NCBI GenBank assembly: GCA_016214345.1
Contig: JACROR010000020.1
Span: 1-33,788 of the forward strand
Reading direction: 5' to 3'
DNA: 33,788 nt
Origin: Candidatus Niyogiibacteriota bacterium
GTDB taxonomy: Bacteria > Patescibacteriota > Minisyncoccia > JACROR01
In this document: positions 7,458 through 15,319 of the stretch, one piece after another
How positions within the stretch are numbered: position 1 is the stretch's first letter
Layout: each line of letters begins with the position of its first letter
Translations under genes and position numbers: made by a program
The notes under the pieces: model-generated
Seen by the model: the letters and a program-made list of their open reading frames with translations, nothing else
Database searches by the model: none
What the model was told of the DNA's origin: nothing

Positions 7458-8841
7458 AATTTTCGTTTTTTTCCATATTGCTGAAACTCGCGATATTTTC
7501 GTTAAAATAAAGAGTGGTATCGCCGGTCGGCCCATTCCTATGTTTGGCTATCTCAATATCCACCTGATTTTTCCTGTCAGTGTTTTCCCGATATTTATCT
7601 TCACGATACATTAACATAACTACATCAGCGTCTTGCTCAATGGAACCGGAATCACGCAAATCGGAGAGCCGCGGCTTGGGAGGGCTCCTTTGGTCAACGG
7701 CGCGCGATAATTGCGCCAAAGCCAAAATAGGCACATTTAATTCTTTGGCCATAGCCTTCAACGATCTGGACACCTCGGTGATATGCGTAACCATATTATC
7801 AATATATCCTCTCTGGGGCTGTATTAACTGCAAATAATCAACCACTACCAGACCCAAGTCATGCTCCGCCTTAAGGCGTCTCGCCATAGCCCTCATTTGT
7901 AAGATGGTATTTGATCCTTCATCGTCAATAAAAATAGGCGCTTCGGAAAGCCTGCTTAACGCGGATTGAATCTGCGCAAGATCTTCTTCATTCGCGGCTA
8001 ACTTGCCGCTTCTTAAAGAATGCATATTAACGCGCGCTTCTGCTGAAATTAATCTGTCTACGAGTTGTTCAATGGACATTTCCAAACTAAAAATGCCCAC
8101 GGGACGTTTTTCGTTTATAGCGACATAGCGGGCGATATCCAAACCCAAAGAGGTTTTTCCGAAAGAAGGACGGGCCGCGAGTATTATCAAATCGGATTTT
8201 TGCAAACCGGAGAGCACATTGTCCATGCCGTGAAATCCGCTTTTTACTCCCCGTAATTCTCCTTTGTGCGCGTACGCGTGTTCAATGCGATTCCATGCTT
8301 CGCCCAAAGTGGATTTAACCGCCATAAAATTCTGCCGGAGCGATCGCTCCGAGATTTTGAATATTTTTTTCTCCGCGGTTTCCAGTAAAGCTCCCACGTC
8401 TTCATTTTCCTGGTAGCCAAGTTCCGAGATTTGTCCGGAGACATCTATTAAATTGCGCAATACCGCTTTTTTTCTGACTATCTCCGCGTAATGCGCGACA
8501 TTGGAGGCGGTAGGGACGGAATTAACCAAAGAAGTAAGATAGGTCGTGCCACCGATCGCATCCATTAAATTACTTTCTTTAAGACGAATGGAAACGGAAA
8601 GCAGGTCAATGGGCGCGCGCCTGCTGAAAAGCTCAACCATGCTTTCATAGATCTGGCGATGGTTCGTATTATAAAAATCTTCGGCGTCTAAAATGTCTAC
8701 CACTTTTATGATAGCTCTGCCGTCCAACATTAAAGATCCCAAAACCGATATCTCCGCCTCCAGATTTTGAGGCAGCATACGGAGAGAAGTATTAGCAATG
8801 CCGGAATATGGTCCTTTGGAAGAGTTCTTTTTTAATGCCAT
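7450..8841 (-). CDS. dnaB: Replicative DNA helicase DnaB
   Basis: 463 residues from ATG 8841. An N-terminal DnaB domain (LPQNLEAEISVLGSLM, then a helical collar) is followed by the RecA-like motor: Walker A AARPSFGKTSLGLDIA, FSLEMS, Walker B LGLVVVDYLQLI, the SRSLKAMAKELNVPILALAQLSRAV segment and the arginine-finger region KHRNGPTG. Hexameric helicase of the replication fork. A start 33 codons further upstream is open but rejected: that extension is unlike DnaB and would include the promoter. A TTGAGA-17-TATATT promoter (8848-8876) puts the transcript start at or within a base or two of the ATG, and no Shine-Dalgarno exists. recR follows with an 8-nt overlap. Confidence 0.95.
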   Translation of the reverse strand: MALKKNSSKGPYSGIANTSLRMLPQNLEAEISVLGSLMLDGRAIIKVVDILDAEDFYNTNHRQIYESMVELFSRRAPIDLLSVSIRLKESNLMDAIGGTTYLTSLVNSVPTASNVAHYAEIVRKKAVLRNLIDVSGQISELGYQENEDVGALLETAEKKIFKISERSLRQNFMAVKSTLGEAWNRIEHAYAHKGELRGVKSGFHGMDNVLSGLQKSDLIILAARPSFGKTSLGLDIARYVAINEKRPVGIFSLEMSIEQLVDRLISAEARVNMHSLRSGKLAANEEDLAQIQSALSRLSEAPIFIDDEGSNTILQMRAMARRLKAEHDLGLVVVDYLQLIQPQRGYIDNMVTHITEVSRSLKAMAKELNVPILALAQLSRAVDQRSPPKPRLSDLRDSGSIEQDADVVMLMYREDKYRENTDRKNQVDIEIAKHRNGPTGDTTLYFNENIASFSNMEKNENYA

Positions 8842-8847
8842 GTTCAC

Positions 8848-8876
8848 AATATAGCAAAGTTTAAATGGGCTCTCAA
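8848..8876 (-). promoter_or_regulatory. dnaB promoter (TTGAGA-17-TATATT)
   Basis: On the minus strand, -35 TTGAGA (8876-8871) and -10 TATATT (8853-8848) are separated by 17 nt. Only GTGAAC lies between the -10 and the dnaB ATG, so the predicted start point coincides with the start codon. Confidence 0.6.
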
Positions 8877-8913
8877 GACGTGAATTCACACAAAGTCTTA
8901 ATAAGATGTGAAT

Positions 8914-9004
8914 TTGCCGAGGCAAAACCTTGCCCGACATACGATGTCGGGCAATAACAAAAAAGCCTGATTTTTAAGCCATATTCCATAGGTGCCACCT
9001 ATGG
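8914..9004. repeat. Cluster of hairpins between cysS and dnaB
   Basis: Three inverted repeats: TTTGCC-GA-GGCAAA (8914-8927), TGCCCGACAT-ACG-ATGTCGGGCA (8931-8953) and CCATAGGT-GCC-ACCTATGG (8986-9004). The last begins 5 nt after the cysS stop codon and may end that transcript, though it lacks an immediate U-run; the middle one is followed on the minus strand only by AAGGTTTT. Their role as terminators is therefore uncertain. Confidence 0.55.
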
Positions 9005-9008
9005 GAAC

Positions 9009-10379
9009 CTATAAGAAAACTCTTTTTAGGCGTGGCCCCTCGGGTGTATCCTCAACTATCCATCCTTTTTCAGCCAAATCACGTCTTAAGATGTCTGTTT
9101 CTTTCCATTTTTTGTTACGCCTTAAAACTTCCCGTTCTTCCACCAAACGTTTTATATCTTCCGGCGCCTCTTCTTCTTTGATCTTATTCAGGCCCAGCCC
9201 CATCACTTTATCCGTCCACAATAAATCTTTAAGACTTACCGAACCTATGTTGTCCCATAAAAGAGCCAGAGCTTTCGGAGTATTCAGGTCATCGTTAATG
9301 GCTTCCAAAAATTGTCCGGTAAATTTATTTGCGCGCGGCACTTCGTTAGTTTTATCCCGCGGCTCCTTTTGTAATTTCAACACTACATTGTACAAGCGTT
9401 CACGGGCGGACTTGGCCGCGCTCAACGCTTCTAAACTGAATAACAGGGGAGAGCGGTAATGCGCGGTCATGACCAAATATCTGTAATCCATGGGATGAAA
9501 ACCCCTGGATCCGAGTTCGCTTAGAGTCATTAAATTGCCTTCGGATTTTCCCATTCGTTTGCCACCGGCGATCAGCAAATTGCCATGTATCCAAAAATTC
9601 ACGAATTTTTTCCCGGTCGCGGCTTCGGCTTGCGCTATTTCATTGGTATGATGCACGGGAATATGATCAATGCCGCCGCAATGAATATCAAATTGTTCGC
9701 CTAAATGCTTCATGCTCATCGCGGAACATTCTATATGCCATCCGGGAAATCCTTTGCCCCACGGAGACTCCCATCCTATTTCATTGAATTTCAATAAAGC
9801 AAAATCACGCGGATTTTTTTTCTCCGAATTTTGTATTCTGCTTTGAATATCGGCCGCGTTCGTCTGAACCAATTTTCCGTAATCAACAAAAAGAGCGGTA
9901 TTGAAATAAACGCCGTCACTCGTGGTATAAACATACCCTTTATCTTCCAATCGTTGGATGAGCGCCACCTCTTCTTTTATATATTCGGAGGCCGCGCACC
10001 AAATGTCGGGCATTATGATATTTAATTTTGCCAAATCTTTTTTAAAAGCCGCGGCATAAAATTCCGCCACCTCTTTCATGGCATCAAGCGTGAACGGTTT
10101 GCCTTCGCGGCGCAACGCCTTAGCCATTTTGTCTTCACCTTCATCGGAATCCGAAGTAAGATGCCCAATGTCGGTAATGTTCATAACATGCCGGACCGCG
10201 TAATCATTCAACAAAAGAGCGCGCTTCAAAATATCTTCAAAAATATAGGTGCGCAAATTGCCCACATGCGCGTAATCATAAACCGTGGGGCCGCATGTGT
10301 ATAAGCCAACCTCTTTATCGCGAATAGGTTCAAAAACTTCCTTTTTTCGGCTTAATGAATTATATAAAGTCAGCCGCAT
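9009..10379 (-). CDS. cysS: Cysteinyl-tRNA synthetase
   Basis: 456 residues, class I synthetase charging tRNA-Cys. Seen: zinc ligand Cys29 in YTCGPTVYDYAHVGN with the HIGH-type HVGN (38-41), the metal and adenylate region WHIECSAMSMKHLG, the conserved FDIHCGGIDHIPVHHTNEIAQAEA, the KMSKS-type loop GKRMGKSEGNLM, a helical DALR-like domain and a C-terminal tail (ILRRDLAEKGWIVEDTPEGP). Length is normal for the family (about 460). The ATG at 10379 lies 13 nt after a TATACT hexamer. Its promoter is divergent from that of the S41 protease and the two -35 boxes touch. Confidence 0.95.
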   Translation of the reverse strand: MRLTLYNSLSRKKEVFEPIRDKEVGLYTCGPTVYDYAHVGNLRTYIFEDILKRALLLNDYAVRHVMNITDIGHLTSDSDEGEDKMAKALRREGKPFTLDAMKEVAEFYAAAFKKDLAKLNIIMPDIWCAASEYIKEEVALIQRLEDKGYVYTTSDGVYFNTALFVDYGKLVQTNAADIQSRIQNSEKKNPRDFALLKFNEIGWESPWGKGFPGWHIECSAMSMKHLGEQFDIHCGGIDHIPVHHTNEIAQAEAATGKKFVNFWIHGNLLIAGGKRMGKSEGNLMTLSELGSRGFHPMDYRYLVMTAHYRSPLLFSLEALSAAKSARERLYNVVLKLQKEPRDKTNEVPRANKFTGQFLEAINDDLNTPKALALLWDNIGSVSLKDLLWTDKVMGLGLNKIKEEEAPEDIKRLVEEREVLRRNKKWKETDILRRDLAEKGWIVEDTPEGPRLKRVFL

Positions 10380-10392
10380 ATTACTTAAATAT

Positions 10393-10420
10393 AGTATAGT
10401 CCGGCTTTCTGGACAAACAA
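10393..10420 (-). promoter_or_regulatory. cysS promoter (TTGTTT-16-TATACT)
   Basis: Minus strand -35 TTGTTT (10420-10415) and -10 TATACT (10398-10393), spacer 16 nt; the predicted start leaves a leader of about 5-6 nt before the ATG. Confidence 0.45.
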
Positions 10421-10438
10421 AATGGCTTTTGAGATAAT
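10410..10438 (+). promoter_or_regulatory. Promoter of the S41 protease gene (TGGACA-17-GATAAT)
   Basis: -35 TGGACA (10410-10415) and -10 GATAAT (10433-10438), each one base from consensus, spacer 17 nt. The predicted start (about 10445) falls in the left arm of the hairpin at 10442-10471. Confidence 0.5.
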
Positions 10439-10441
10439 AGG

Positions 10442-10471
10442 ATATATGAAATGCTGCGGCATTTCATATAT
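10442..10471 (+). promoter_or_regulatory. 13-bp hairpin covering the mRNA leader of the S41 protease
   Basis: Arms ATATATGAAATGC and GCATTTCATATAT are fully complementary around the loop TGCG. The start codon follows after only 3 nt. No Shine-Dalgarno is present. It could protect the 5' end or restrict ribosome access. Confidence 0.7.
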
Positions 10472-10474
10472 TTT

Positions 10475-11755
10475 ATGGATAAACCTTTTTGGCACAGAAT
10501 AAGACCCATATTAAAAAAAGCCGGTGTCGCAACGGCGGCTTTTTTGGCAGTAGCCGGCATATTTTTGAGCGGCGTTTATTTCGGCTATTATAAACGGCCC
10601 GCCATAGACAAAGTCTTCGCAATCACCAATAAAGAGTCCGCTCTGTACGCATCCGGTTCAAACTTGGATTTTGACCCATTTTGGAAGGCGTGGAGTTTGC
10701 TGGAAAACAAATATGTGGCCAATGACGGGATAGACCGGCAGGCCATGATCTGGGGCGCTATTGAAGGAATGACGAAATCATTGAATGATCCTTATACCGT
10801 GTTTTTTCCTCCGACAGAAAAAGAGATATTTGAGAGCCAAATAAAAGGCGATTTTGAAGGAGTAGGCATGGAAATCGGAATAAGAAAAAATATTTTGACC
10901 GTAATCGCTCCGCTTAAAAATACGCCCGCTGACCGCGCCGGAATAAAATCCGGTGATAAAATCGTAAAAATTAACGATAAAGTAACGTCCGATCTTACCG
11001 TGGACAAGGCCGTAAAACTTATCCGTGGGCCAAAAGGAACCACCGTGGTCTTGACCATACTAAGAGATGACGAAGAAAAAACACGCGAAATCAGCGTCAC
11101 GCGAGACCGCATAGAAATTCCGGTCATGGATACTCAAAAAATTGAGGCGAAAGCGGACGGCGATAAGTCAGCCGCCACGCCAAAAGGAATTTTCGTCATG
11201 CGCCTGTACAGTTTCGGCGAAAATTCCGGAACGGCTTTCAGATCCGCCTTACGGGAAATGGCGCTAAGCGGCAACCAAAAACTTATTTTAGATCTGCGCT
11301 CCAATCCCGGAGGATATCTGGAAATGGCGGTGGACATAGCAAGCTGGTTTTTACCAATGGGTAAAGTCGTGGCCAGAGAAAAATTCGGCGATGACAAAGA
11401 AATTTTGTATAGAAGCAGGGGATACGGAGCGCTGGAAAATGTTCCCCTGGTAATTCTCGTGAATGAAGGATCGGCTTCGGCATCGGAAATTTTGGCCGGC
11501 GCGCTCCAAGAAAACGGCAAAGCAACCCTGGTAGGCGCCAAAACATTCGGCAAAGGATCGGTGCAGGAATTGATGCCTATAACCGATGATACAGCGCTCA
11601 AAGTAACCATAGCGCGCTGGCTGACACCCAATGGAAAATCCATATCCGAAAAGGGATTGGAACCGGATGTTTTGGTACAAATAAGCGAACAGGACAGCGC
11701 AAATCATAAAGATCCACAAATGGATAAAGCGGTGGAAATATTAAAAAATCTCTAA
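10475..11755 (+). CDS. Carboxyl-terminal processing protease (S41 family, CtpA-like)
   Basis: 426 residues from the ATG at 10475; an open start at 10451 would run through the hairpin and is less likely. An N-terminal membrane anchor (about 15-37) is followed by the S41 N-terminal helical region, a PDZ domain (about 127-200, containing [10 protein letters not shown] and [18 protein letters not shown]) and the protease core: [18 protein letters not shown], the nucleophile in [14 protein letters not shown] (Ser335 by its 25-residue spacing to the general base) and Lys360 in TFGKGSVQE. These serine/lysine proteases act outside the membrane on C-terminal tails of envelope proteins. Length is typical. 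L9 begins 7 nt after the stop codon, so the two genes are probably co-transcribed, an unusual pairing. Confidence 0.93.
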   Translation: MDKPFWHRIRPILKKAGVATAAFLAVAGIFLSGVYFGYYKRPAIDKVFAITNKESALYASGSNLDFDPFWKAWSLLENKYVANDGIDRQAMIWGAIEGMTKSLNDPYTVFFPPTEKEIFESQIKGDFEGVGMEIGIRKNILTVIAPLKNTPADRAGIKSGDKIVKINDKVTSDLTVDKAVKLIRGPKGTTVVLTILRDDEEKTREISVTRDRIEIPVMDTQKIEAKADGDKSAATPKGIFVMRLYSFGENSGTAFRSALREMALSGNQKLILDLRSNPGGYLEMAVDIASWFLPMGKVVAREKFGDDKEILYRSRGYGALENVPLVILVNEGSASASEILAGALQENGKATLVGAKTFGKGSVQELMPITDDTALKVTIARWLTPNGKSISEKGLEPDVLVQISEQDSANHKDPQMDKAVEILKNL

Positions 11756-11762
11756 AGCTTCG

Positions 11763-11891
11763 ATGAAGGTCATACTATCGCGAGACATTCCGGGCATAGG
11801 ACGCAAAGGCGAAATTAAAAACGTGCATGACGGATATGCCCGCAATTTTTTGTTGATTAAAAAATTAGCCCACCATAATGTCCAAACTTGA
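11763..11891 (+). pseudogene. rplI: Ribosomal protein bL9, N-terminal domain fragment (gene split)
   Basis: 42 codons beginning [19 protein letters not shown] and containing the diagnostic DGYARNFLL motif of the bL9 N-terminal rRNA-binding domain. The frame ends at TGA (11889-11891) just after the domain. The rest of bL9 continues in the next frame from the ATG at 11878. The long linker helix that normally joins the two domains (about 30 residues) is missing. Reading TGA as Gly does not rescue the frame, since the sequence beyond it is unlike L9. The fragment could be the remains of a decayed gene, one half of a two-piece L9, or a sequencing indel combined with a natural linker deletion. Confidence 0.8.
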
Positions 11892-12120
11892 AAATTTGGA
11901 AATTATAATAAAAGAAAAAGCGAACGACAAAGGCCATTTATTCGCCGGCGTTGATGAAAAACGCATTTCCGAATCATTATCCGAACATCACATCAAAGGA
12001 TTTTCCGCTAAAGATATCGCGCTCCCCGAGCCGATCAAAGAAATAGGGGAATACGACGTCAAAATAAAAAAAGACGGGCAAGAAGCCGCCATCAAATTAA
12101 AAATCCAACCAAAAAAATAA
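11878..12120 (+). CDS. rplI: Ribosomal protein bL9, C-terminal domain as a separate frame
   Basis: 80 codons matching the bL9 C-terminal domain: [22 protein letters not shown], then [37 protein letters not shown], with the family's L-P-E-P-I-K-x-x-G-E-Y-x-V motif. The ATG overlaps the N-terminal fragment by 14 nt, so re-initiation after its TGA is conceivable, but no Shine-Dalgarno precedes it. Conservation of the whole domain without further stops suggests either recent damage or continued use. A joined product would be about 118 residues against about 148 in typical bL9, because the linker helix is absent. Known losses of bL9 in some CPR lineages make gradual decay plausible. Confidence 0.8.
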   Translation: MSKLENLEIIIKEKANDKGHLFAGVDEKRISESLSEHHIKGFSAKDIALPEPIKEIGEYDVKIKKDGQEAAIKLKIQPKK

Positions 12121-12125
12121 TACCG

Positions 12126-12404
12126 CTAAACCGCGATCACATCCACCACCTTGGCTTTTCGTTTGGATCCGTCAAAGCAAGCTTTCGTGGTATTGCGAAA
12201 TTTAACAGTTCCCTCGGCAACCGCGTAAAGAGTATGATCTTTGCCACAACGGACATTTTTACCGGCAAGTATAACGGTGCCTCGCTGACGGACTATAATA
12301 GAACCGGGGCGCGCGTGTCGTCCATCAGATAATTTAATTCCCAGATATTTTGGTTGCGAATCCGTAAGATTGCTGGTTGATCCGCCTGATTTTGTATGCG
12401 CCAT
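12126..12404 (-). CDS. rpmA: 50S ribosomal protein bL27
   Basis: 92 residues starting [12 protein letters not shown], the conserved N-terminus that reaches the peptidyl-transferase centre. There is no cleavable N-terminal extension like that of Firmicutes. Further signatures are [38 protein letters not shown] and the C-terminal TVKFRN. Length is typical. The gene converges on the L9 C-terminal frame with a 5-nt gap and is divergent from the small membrane-protein gene at 12448. It is separated from bL21, its common operon partner. Confidence 0.95.
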   Translation of the reverse strand: MAHTKSGGSTSNLTDSQPKYLGIKLSDGRHARPGSIIVRQRGTVILAGKNVRCGKDHTLYAVAEGTVKFRNTTKACFDGSKRKAKVVDVIAV

Positions 12405-12447
12405 ATTAAGTTGAAATAGTTATGTCTATAAATACGCAATAAATTAT

Positions 12448-12831
12448 ATGTTAGCAGAAAGAATTAATAAGTTCAAGACCGCGCTGGAAGAGCGTAAAAA
12501 CGACCTATTTACGGCCGCGGCCATTGTTCTAATAGCAATCATCGGCTTTGGCCTGGGCCGGTTATCCGCTATTTATGAACGAAAAACGCCCGTTACCGTG
12601 GAATATTTGAATGATACCGGAACGACAACGAACGCTATGACTTCAAATAAGGATGAAAATACCGGCTTCAGCGTCAACAATACAGGCATAGTTGCGAGCA
12701 AAAACGGCAGCAAATATTATCCGGCTGATTGTCCGGCAGCTGCCCGCATTAAAGAAGAAAACAAGATACGATTCAATTCAGCGAAAGAGGCGGAGGCGGC
12801 CGGCTACTCCGCGTCCGTAATGTGCCAATAA
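12448..12831 (+). CDS. Small membrane-anchored protein with an Ada-like metal-binding C-terminus
   Basis: 127 residues. One transmembrane helix (about 22-40, AAAIVLIAIIGFGLGRL) is followed by a polar Thr/Asn-rich linker (50-80) and a compact tail: VASKNGSKYYPADCPAAARIKEENKIRFNS, then AEAAGYSASVMC. The pattern S-K-x-G-x-K-Y-x-x-x-x-C, I-x-x-x-N-x-I-x-F-x-S, A-x-x-A-G-Y, C resembles the Ada-type zinc-binding fold found appended to nucleases and competence-type proteins, but only Cys95 and Cys126 are present here. The tail would lie outside the cell. Function is unknown; binding of DNA or metal at the surface is a speculation from the fold. The gene is alone on its strand, converging with the nuclease at 12892. 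Confidence 0.75.
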   Translation: MLAERINKFKTALEERKNDLFTAAAIVLIAIIGFGLGRLSAIYERKTPVTVEYLNDTGTTTNAMTSNKDENTGFSVNNTGIVASKNGSKYYPADCPAAARIKEENKIRFNSAKEAEAAGYSASVMCQ

Positions 12832-12854
12832 TGCGAACGTTATTCCAACTTTTT

Positions 12855-12886
12855 CAGTCATTTTCTCCATATGGAGAAAATGACTG
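12855..12886. terminator. 32-nt perfect palindrome between convergent genes
   Basis: 16-nt arms CAGTCATTTTCTCCAT and ATGGAGAAAATGACTG with no loop base, placed between the ends of two convergent genes. Position suggests a bidirectional end structure, but neither side has a clear U-run, so termination is inferred. Confidence 0.55.
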
Positions 12887-12891
12887 GATAT

Positions 12892-14061
12892 TTAAATCGT
12901 TTCCGTTTTTATGGTTTTGCGAGAAACAGTGAGCGTTTTGGTTTCTTTTTCGCCATTTAGCGCTTCCGTCTGAATTTTTTGCCGCAACGGCGAAGGCAGG
13001 GAATTAACCACTTCTTCCAATTTTCTGTCATCAACTTTTAACGCGTCAGCCCATTTTCCGGCCGCCTCCAGCATTGGACGTATTTTTTCCACATCATAGA
13101 TCGCGTGCCTTTTGACGGTTCTGGTGATATAGCCGTTATTCCCAAATACGCGCTCCACGCCATTTTGGTTCAAATACGCGTGTATGATCCCTTGGAGCGT
13201 TTTTATTTGCGCGCTATTTTCCTCGGATGCTTTTTTCAATGCCAAATATTCATTGGCAATGCCCCTGATCTCTTCTTCGCCCAAGGCATCTTTCTTATAA
13301 AGATGCTGCCACATGGGGCACACTTCTTTATAACCGCACCAATCACAAAGCGGTCCGGGTATGGCGGGGAAGTCCTGATCTTTCACCCGTTCTTCAATTT
13401 CATTTATGGTGGAAATTATGGATGCTTTGGTTTTCTCCAAAGAATCCGCGTCGCGTTCGGTTGAGATCTTCTCGTTGTGCTTTAAAAAATACAAACTTAA
13501 TTTTATGTTCTTTGCTTCCAAATGAGGCCAGCGACGCAAAAGCCCTAAATGGTATATGGACATCTGTAAATTATGGTCCAAAATATTTTGCGATGGCATT
13601 TTACGCGCCGTTTTGTAATCTATTATCTCGTAGGTATGGTCGTCTATTTTATCTATGCGGTCTATAATGCCGGCTAAAACGTGTTTTTCTCCTGTTTCCG
13701 GATCGGCCAATTCCACGTCAAAACGGGATTCCAAGTCCACAACATGAAAATTCCACGGCTGATTTTTGGCATAAAACTGTTTCAACAATTCCAAGCCGTC
13801 CTTATAATACGCCTCTTCTTCACCAGTTTGCCACGCGATTTTTATTTTTTTCTCCTCCCAGCGAGTTATAAAAAAATTTATAACCTCGTCTAAGGTGGGG
13901 TAGAGAGGGGTCTTTTGGAACATACATCTAAGGGCTTCATGCACAATCGTGCCAAAAACCGCCTCCTTGCTTTTAGGAGCTTTGAGTTTGTCTATGTTCT
14001 GATATTTATATTTGAGCGGACAGGTTTTGTATGTGTCTAACGCCGAATATGAAGTACGCAT
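12892..14061 (-). CDS. PD-(D/E)XK nuclease with Fe-S cluster cysteines (RecB/AddB/Cas4-like)
   Basis: 389 residues. The arrangement is that of Fe-S PD-(D/E)XK nucleases: Cys14 near the N-terminus (SALDTYKTCPLKYKY), GTIVHEAL with His41, Asp134 in GIIDRID, Asp148-x-Lys150 in EIIDYKT, Gln166 and Tyr170 in LQMSIY, and the cluster triad Cys239, Cys242, Cys248 in PLCDWCGYKEVC. All catalytic positions are intact. Related domains end AddB and RecB proteins or stand alone in Cas4; there is no helicase or CRISPR gene here. A helical tail of about 140 residues follows. A DNA-end processing or repair role is inferred. The -10 hexamer TATTAT ends 6 nt before the ATG, suggesting a leaderless transcript divergent from the next gene. 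Confidence 0.9.
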   Translation of the reverse strand: MRTSYSALDTYKTCPLKYKYQNIDKLKAPKSKEAVFGTIVHEALRCMFQKTPLYPTLDEVINFFITRWEEKKIKIAWQTGEEEAYYKDGLELLKQFYAKNQPWNFHVVDLESRFDVELADPETGEKHVLAGIIDRIDKIDDHTYEIIDYKTARKMPSQNILDHNLQMSIYHLGLLRRWPHLEAKNIKLSLYFLKHNEKISTERDADSLEKTKASIISTINEIEERVKDQDFPAIPGPLCDWCGYKEVCPMWQHLYKKDALGEEEIRGIANEYLALKKASEENSAQIKTLQGIIHAYLNQNGVERVFGNNGYITRTVKRHAIYDVEKIRPMLEAAGKWADALKVDDRKLEEVVNSLPSPLRQKIQTEALNGEKETKTLTVSRKTIKTETI

Positions 14062-14121
14062 AGGTATATAATACTACATTAGCTTTAAAAGCCGCCACTT
14101 TCTTGGTATTATAGAAAAAAT

Positions 14122-14907
14122 ATGAACAATGAAACATCAAGATCGCTTAAATTAGTATGCCTCAATGTGTGGGCCGGAATGATAGAAAAACCTCTTATGG
14201 ATTTTTTAGTAAAATCCGCCGAAGATACGGACATATTTTGTTTGCAAGAAGTGGTGCGAAGAAATGACGGCGTGGGCGACATATACCACAAAATATCATC
14301 TGCCTTGCCGGATTTCAGTATTTATTTCGCGCCCATGATATCTGATCTGTCCCGATACAAATTAAGCAACATCACCAACCTAAATACCAAAGACGCCGCC
14401 ATCGGACCCGCAATCTTGATCCGCAACGATCTTATGATCGAAAAAAACGGCGACCTCGCCGTGTTCGGGGAATATGAAAAGATCCGGCATATAGCCGGAC
14501 AAAAACATGAATTTCTGGCGCATAATATTATATATGCCGTGGTGGCGATGAACGGTAAAAAATATACGATCTGCAATTTGCATGGTCTTCCTGCTTGGCC
14601 AAAAACCGACACGCCGGAACGATTGAAACAATCTCAAAAAATAAAAACATTCATGGATGCCTCGCCATCTCCCAAAATACTTTGCGGAGACTTCAATATA
14701 TCTCCCGAAGCAAAAAGCATGCGCATATTGGAGGAGGGGATGATTGATCTTATAAAAACGTACAATATTAAAACTACCAGACTTCCGGAAGCAGACGATA
14801 AATTTTCCGATTATATTTTGGTTTCGCCCGATATTAAAGTAAAAGAATTTTCCGTGCCACAAATCAGAATATCAGATCATCTGCCGCTTATAATGAAGTT
14901 TCGCTAA
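14122..14907 (+). CDS. Endonuclease/exonuclease/phosphatase (EEP) family hydrolase
   Basis: 261 residues with the complete EEP active-site set: Asn15 in CLNVW, Glu43 in CLQEV, His154 in NLHG, Asp190 and Asn192 in CGDFNISP, Asp230 in FSDYILVS, and Asp252-His253 in ISDHLPL. The family cleaves phosphodiester bonds in nucleic acids, lipids or small molecules with Mg2+. Substrate cannot be read from the sequence; lack of a signal peptide points to the cytoplasm. It is divergent from the Fe-S nuclease with 60 nt between the starts, and a TATTAT (14107-14112) lies 9 nt before its ATG with TTTAAA 17 nt further upstream. Confidence 0.88.
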   Translation: MNNETSRSLKLVCLNVWAGMIEKPLMDFLVKSAEDTDIFCLQEVVRRNDGVGDIYHKISSALPDFSIYFAPMISDLSRYKLSNITNLNTKDAAIGPAILIRNDLMIEKNGDLAVFGEYEKIRHIAGQKHEFLAHNIIYAVVAMNGKKYTICNLHGLPAWPKTDTPERLKQSQKIKTFMDASPSPKILCGDFNISPEAKSMRILEEGMIDLIKTYNIKTTRLPEADDKFSDYILVSPDIKVKEFSVPQIRISDHLPLIMKFR

Positions 14908-15001
14908 TCATGACGGATGTAGTTCGTGCAGGGAGAGGGTGTCTTTTTATATATTCTTATCGTCGCACAATATACATTTTACGACGTTAAAATAATCCGA
15001 C

Positions 15002-15015
15002 CCGCCAACTGGCGG
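15002..15015. repeat. CCGCCA-AC-TGGCGG palindrome
   Basis: Short hairpin in the otherwise featureless 115-nt gap between the EEP gene and the next minus-strand gene. The same unit, degraded, is found at 21857-21878. Confidence 0.65.
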
Positions 15016-15022
15016 ACTAAAC

Positions 15023-15298
15023 CTACTTTTCTCCCGGAATAGCGCTTTGGCCGGACTTTATCTTATCCATGGCGCCCACAAAAGGCTTCCATAGAATATC
15101 CACCCATAACTGCCAAGCTACTTTAACCGGACTATGAAGATAATTATCCCACAACCAATTTGAAAAATTCCACGCCACAGAAAAGTTATCCTTCACTATT
15201 CTATTATTCACAACATCCAGCAATCTCACTCCCATAAGACTTACTATGACCAATAATAAAACTAAAATTATCACAAATTGTATAAAACCGTTATTCAT
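15023..15298 (-). CDS. Small protein with one N-terminal membrane helix, unknown function
   Basis: 91 residues. A strongly hydrophobic helix (about 5-24, FIQFVIILVLLLVIVSLMGV) is followed by an aromatic-rich segment with several Trp (WNFSNWLWDNY, WQLWVDILWKPF), which may be an amphipathic membrane-surface helix, and a short polar end. No family is recognised. It is the last gene of the envelope operon, 21 nt after the M23 peptidase stop codon, so a role at the membrane with that peptidase or FtsW is possible but unproven. Confidence 0.65.
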   Translation of the reverse strand: MNNGFIQFVIILVLLLVIVSLMGVRLLDVVNNRIVKDNFSVAWNFSNWLWDNYLHSPVKVAWQLWVDILWKPFVGAMDKIKSGQSAIPGEK

Positions 15299-15319
15299 AT
15301 TTTATATTATACCATAGTC

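Noticed and set aside
8842-8940. Longer DnaB start at 8940
   Set aside because: The extra 33 residues are unlike DnaB and would cover the promoter and a hairpin; MALKKNSSKG at 8841 is the better start.
11763-11891. Stop-codon recoding (TGA as Gly) to rescue L9
   Set aside because: Reading through TGA gives a sequence unlike L9, and TGA is a genuine stop in several other genes here such as dnaB and the amidohydrolase.
12892-14061. Cas4
   Set aside because: The Cys pattern and nuclease motifs fit, but the protein is twice the usual Cas4 length and there is no CRISPR context.
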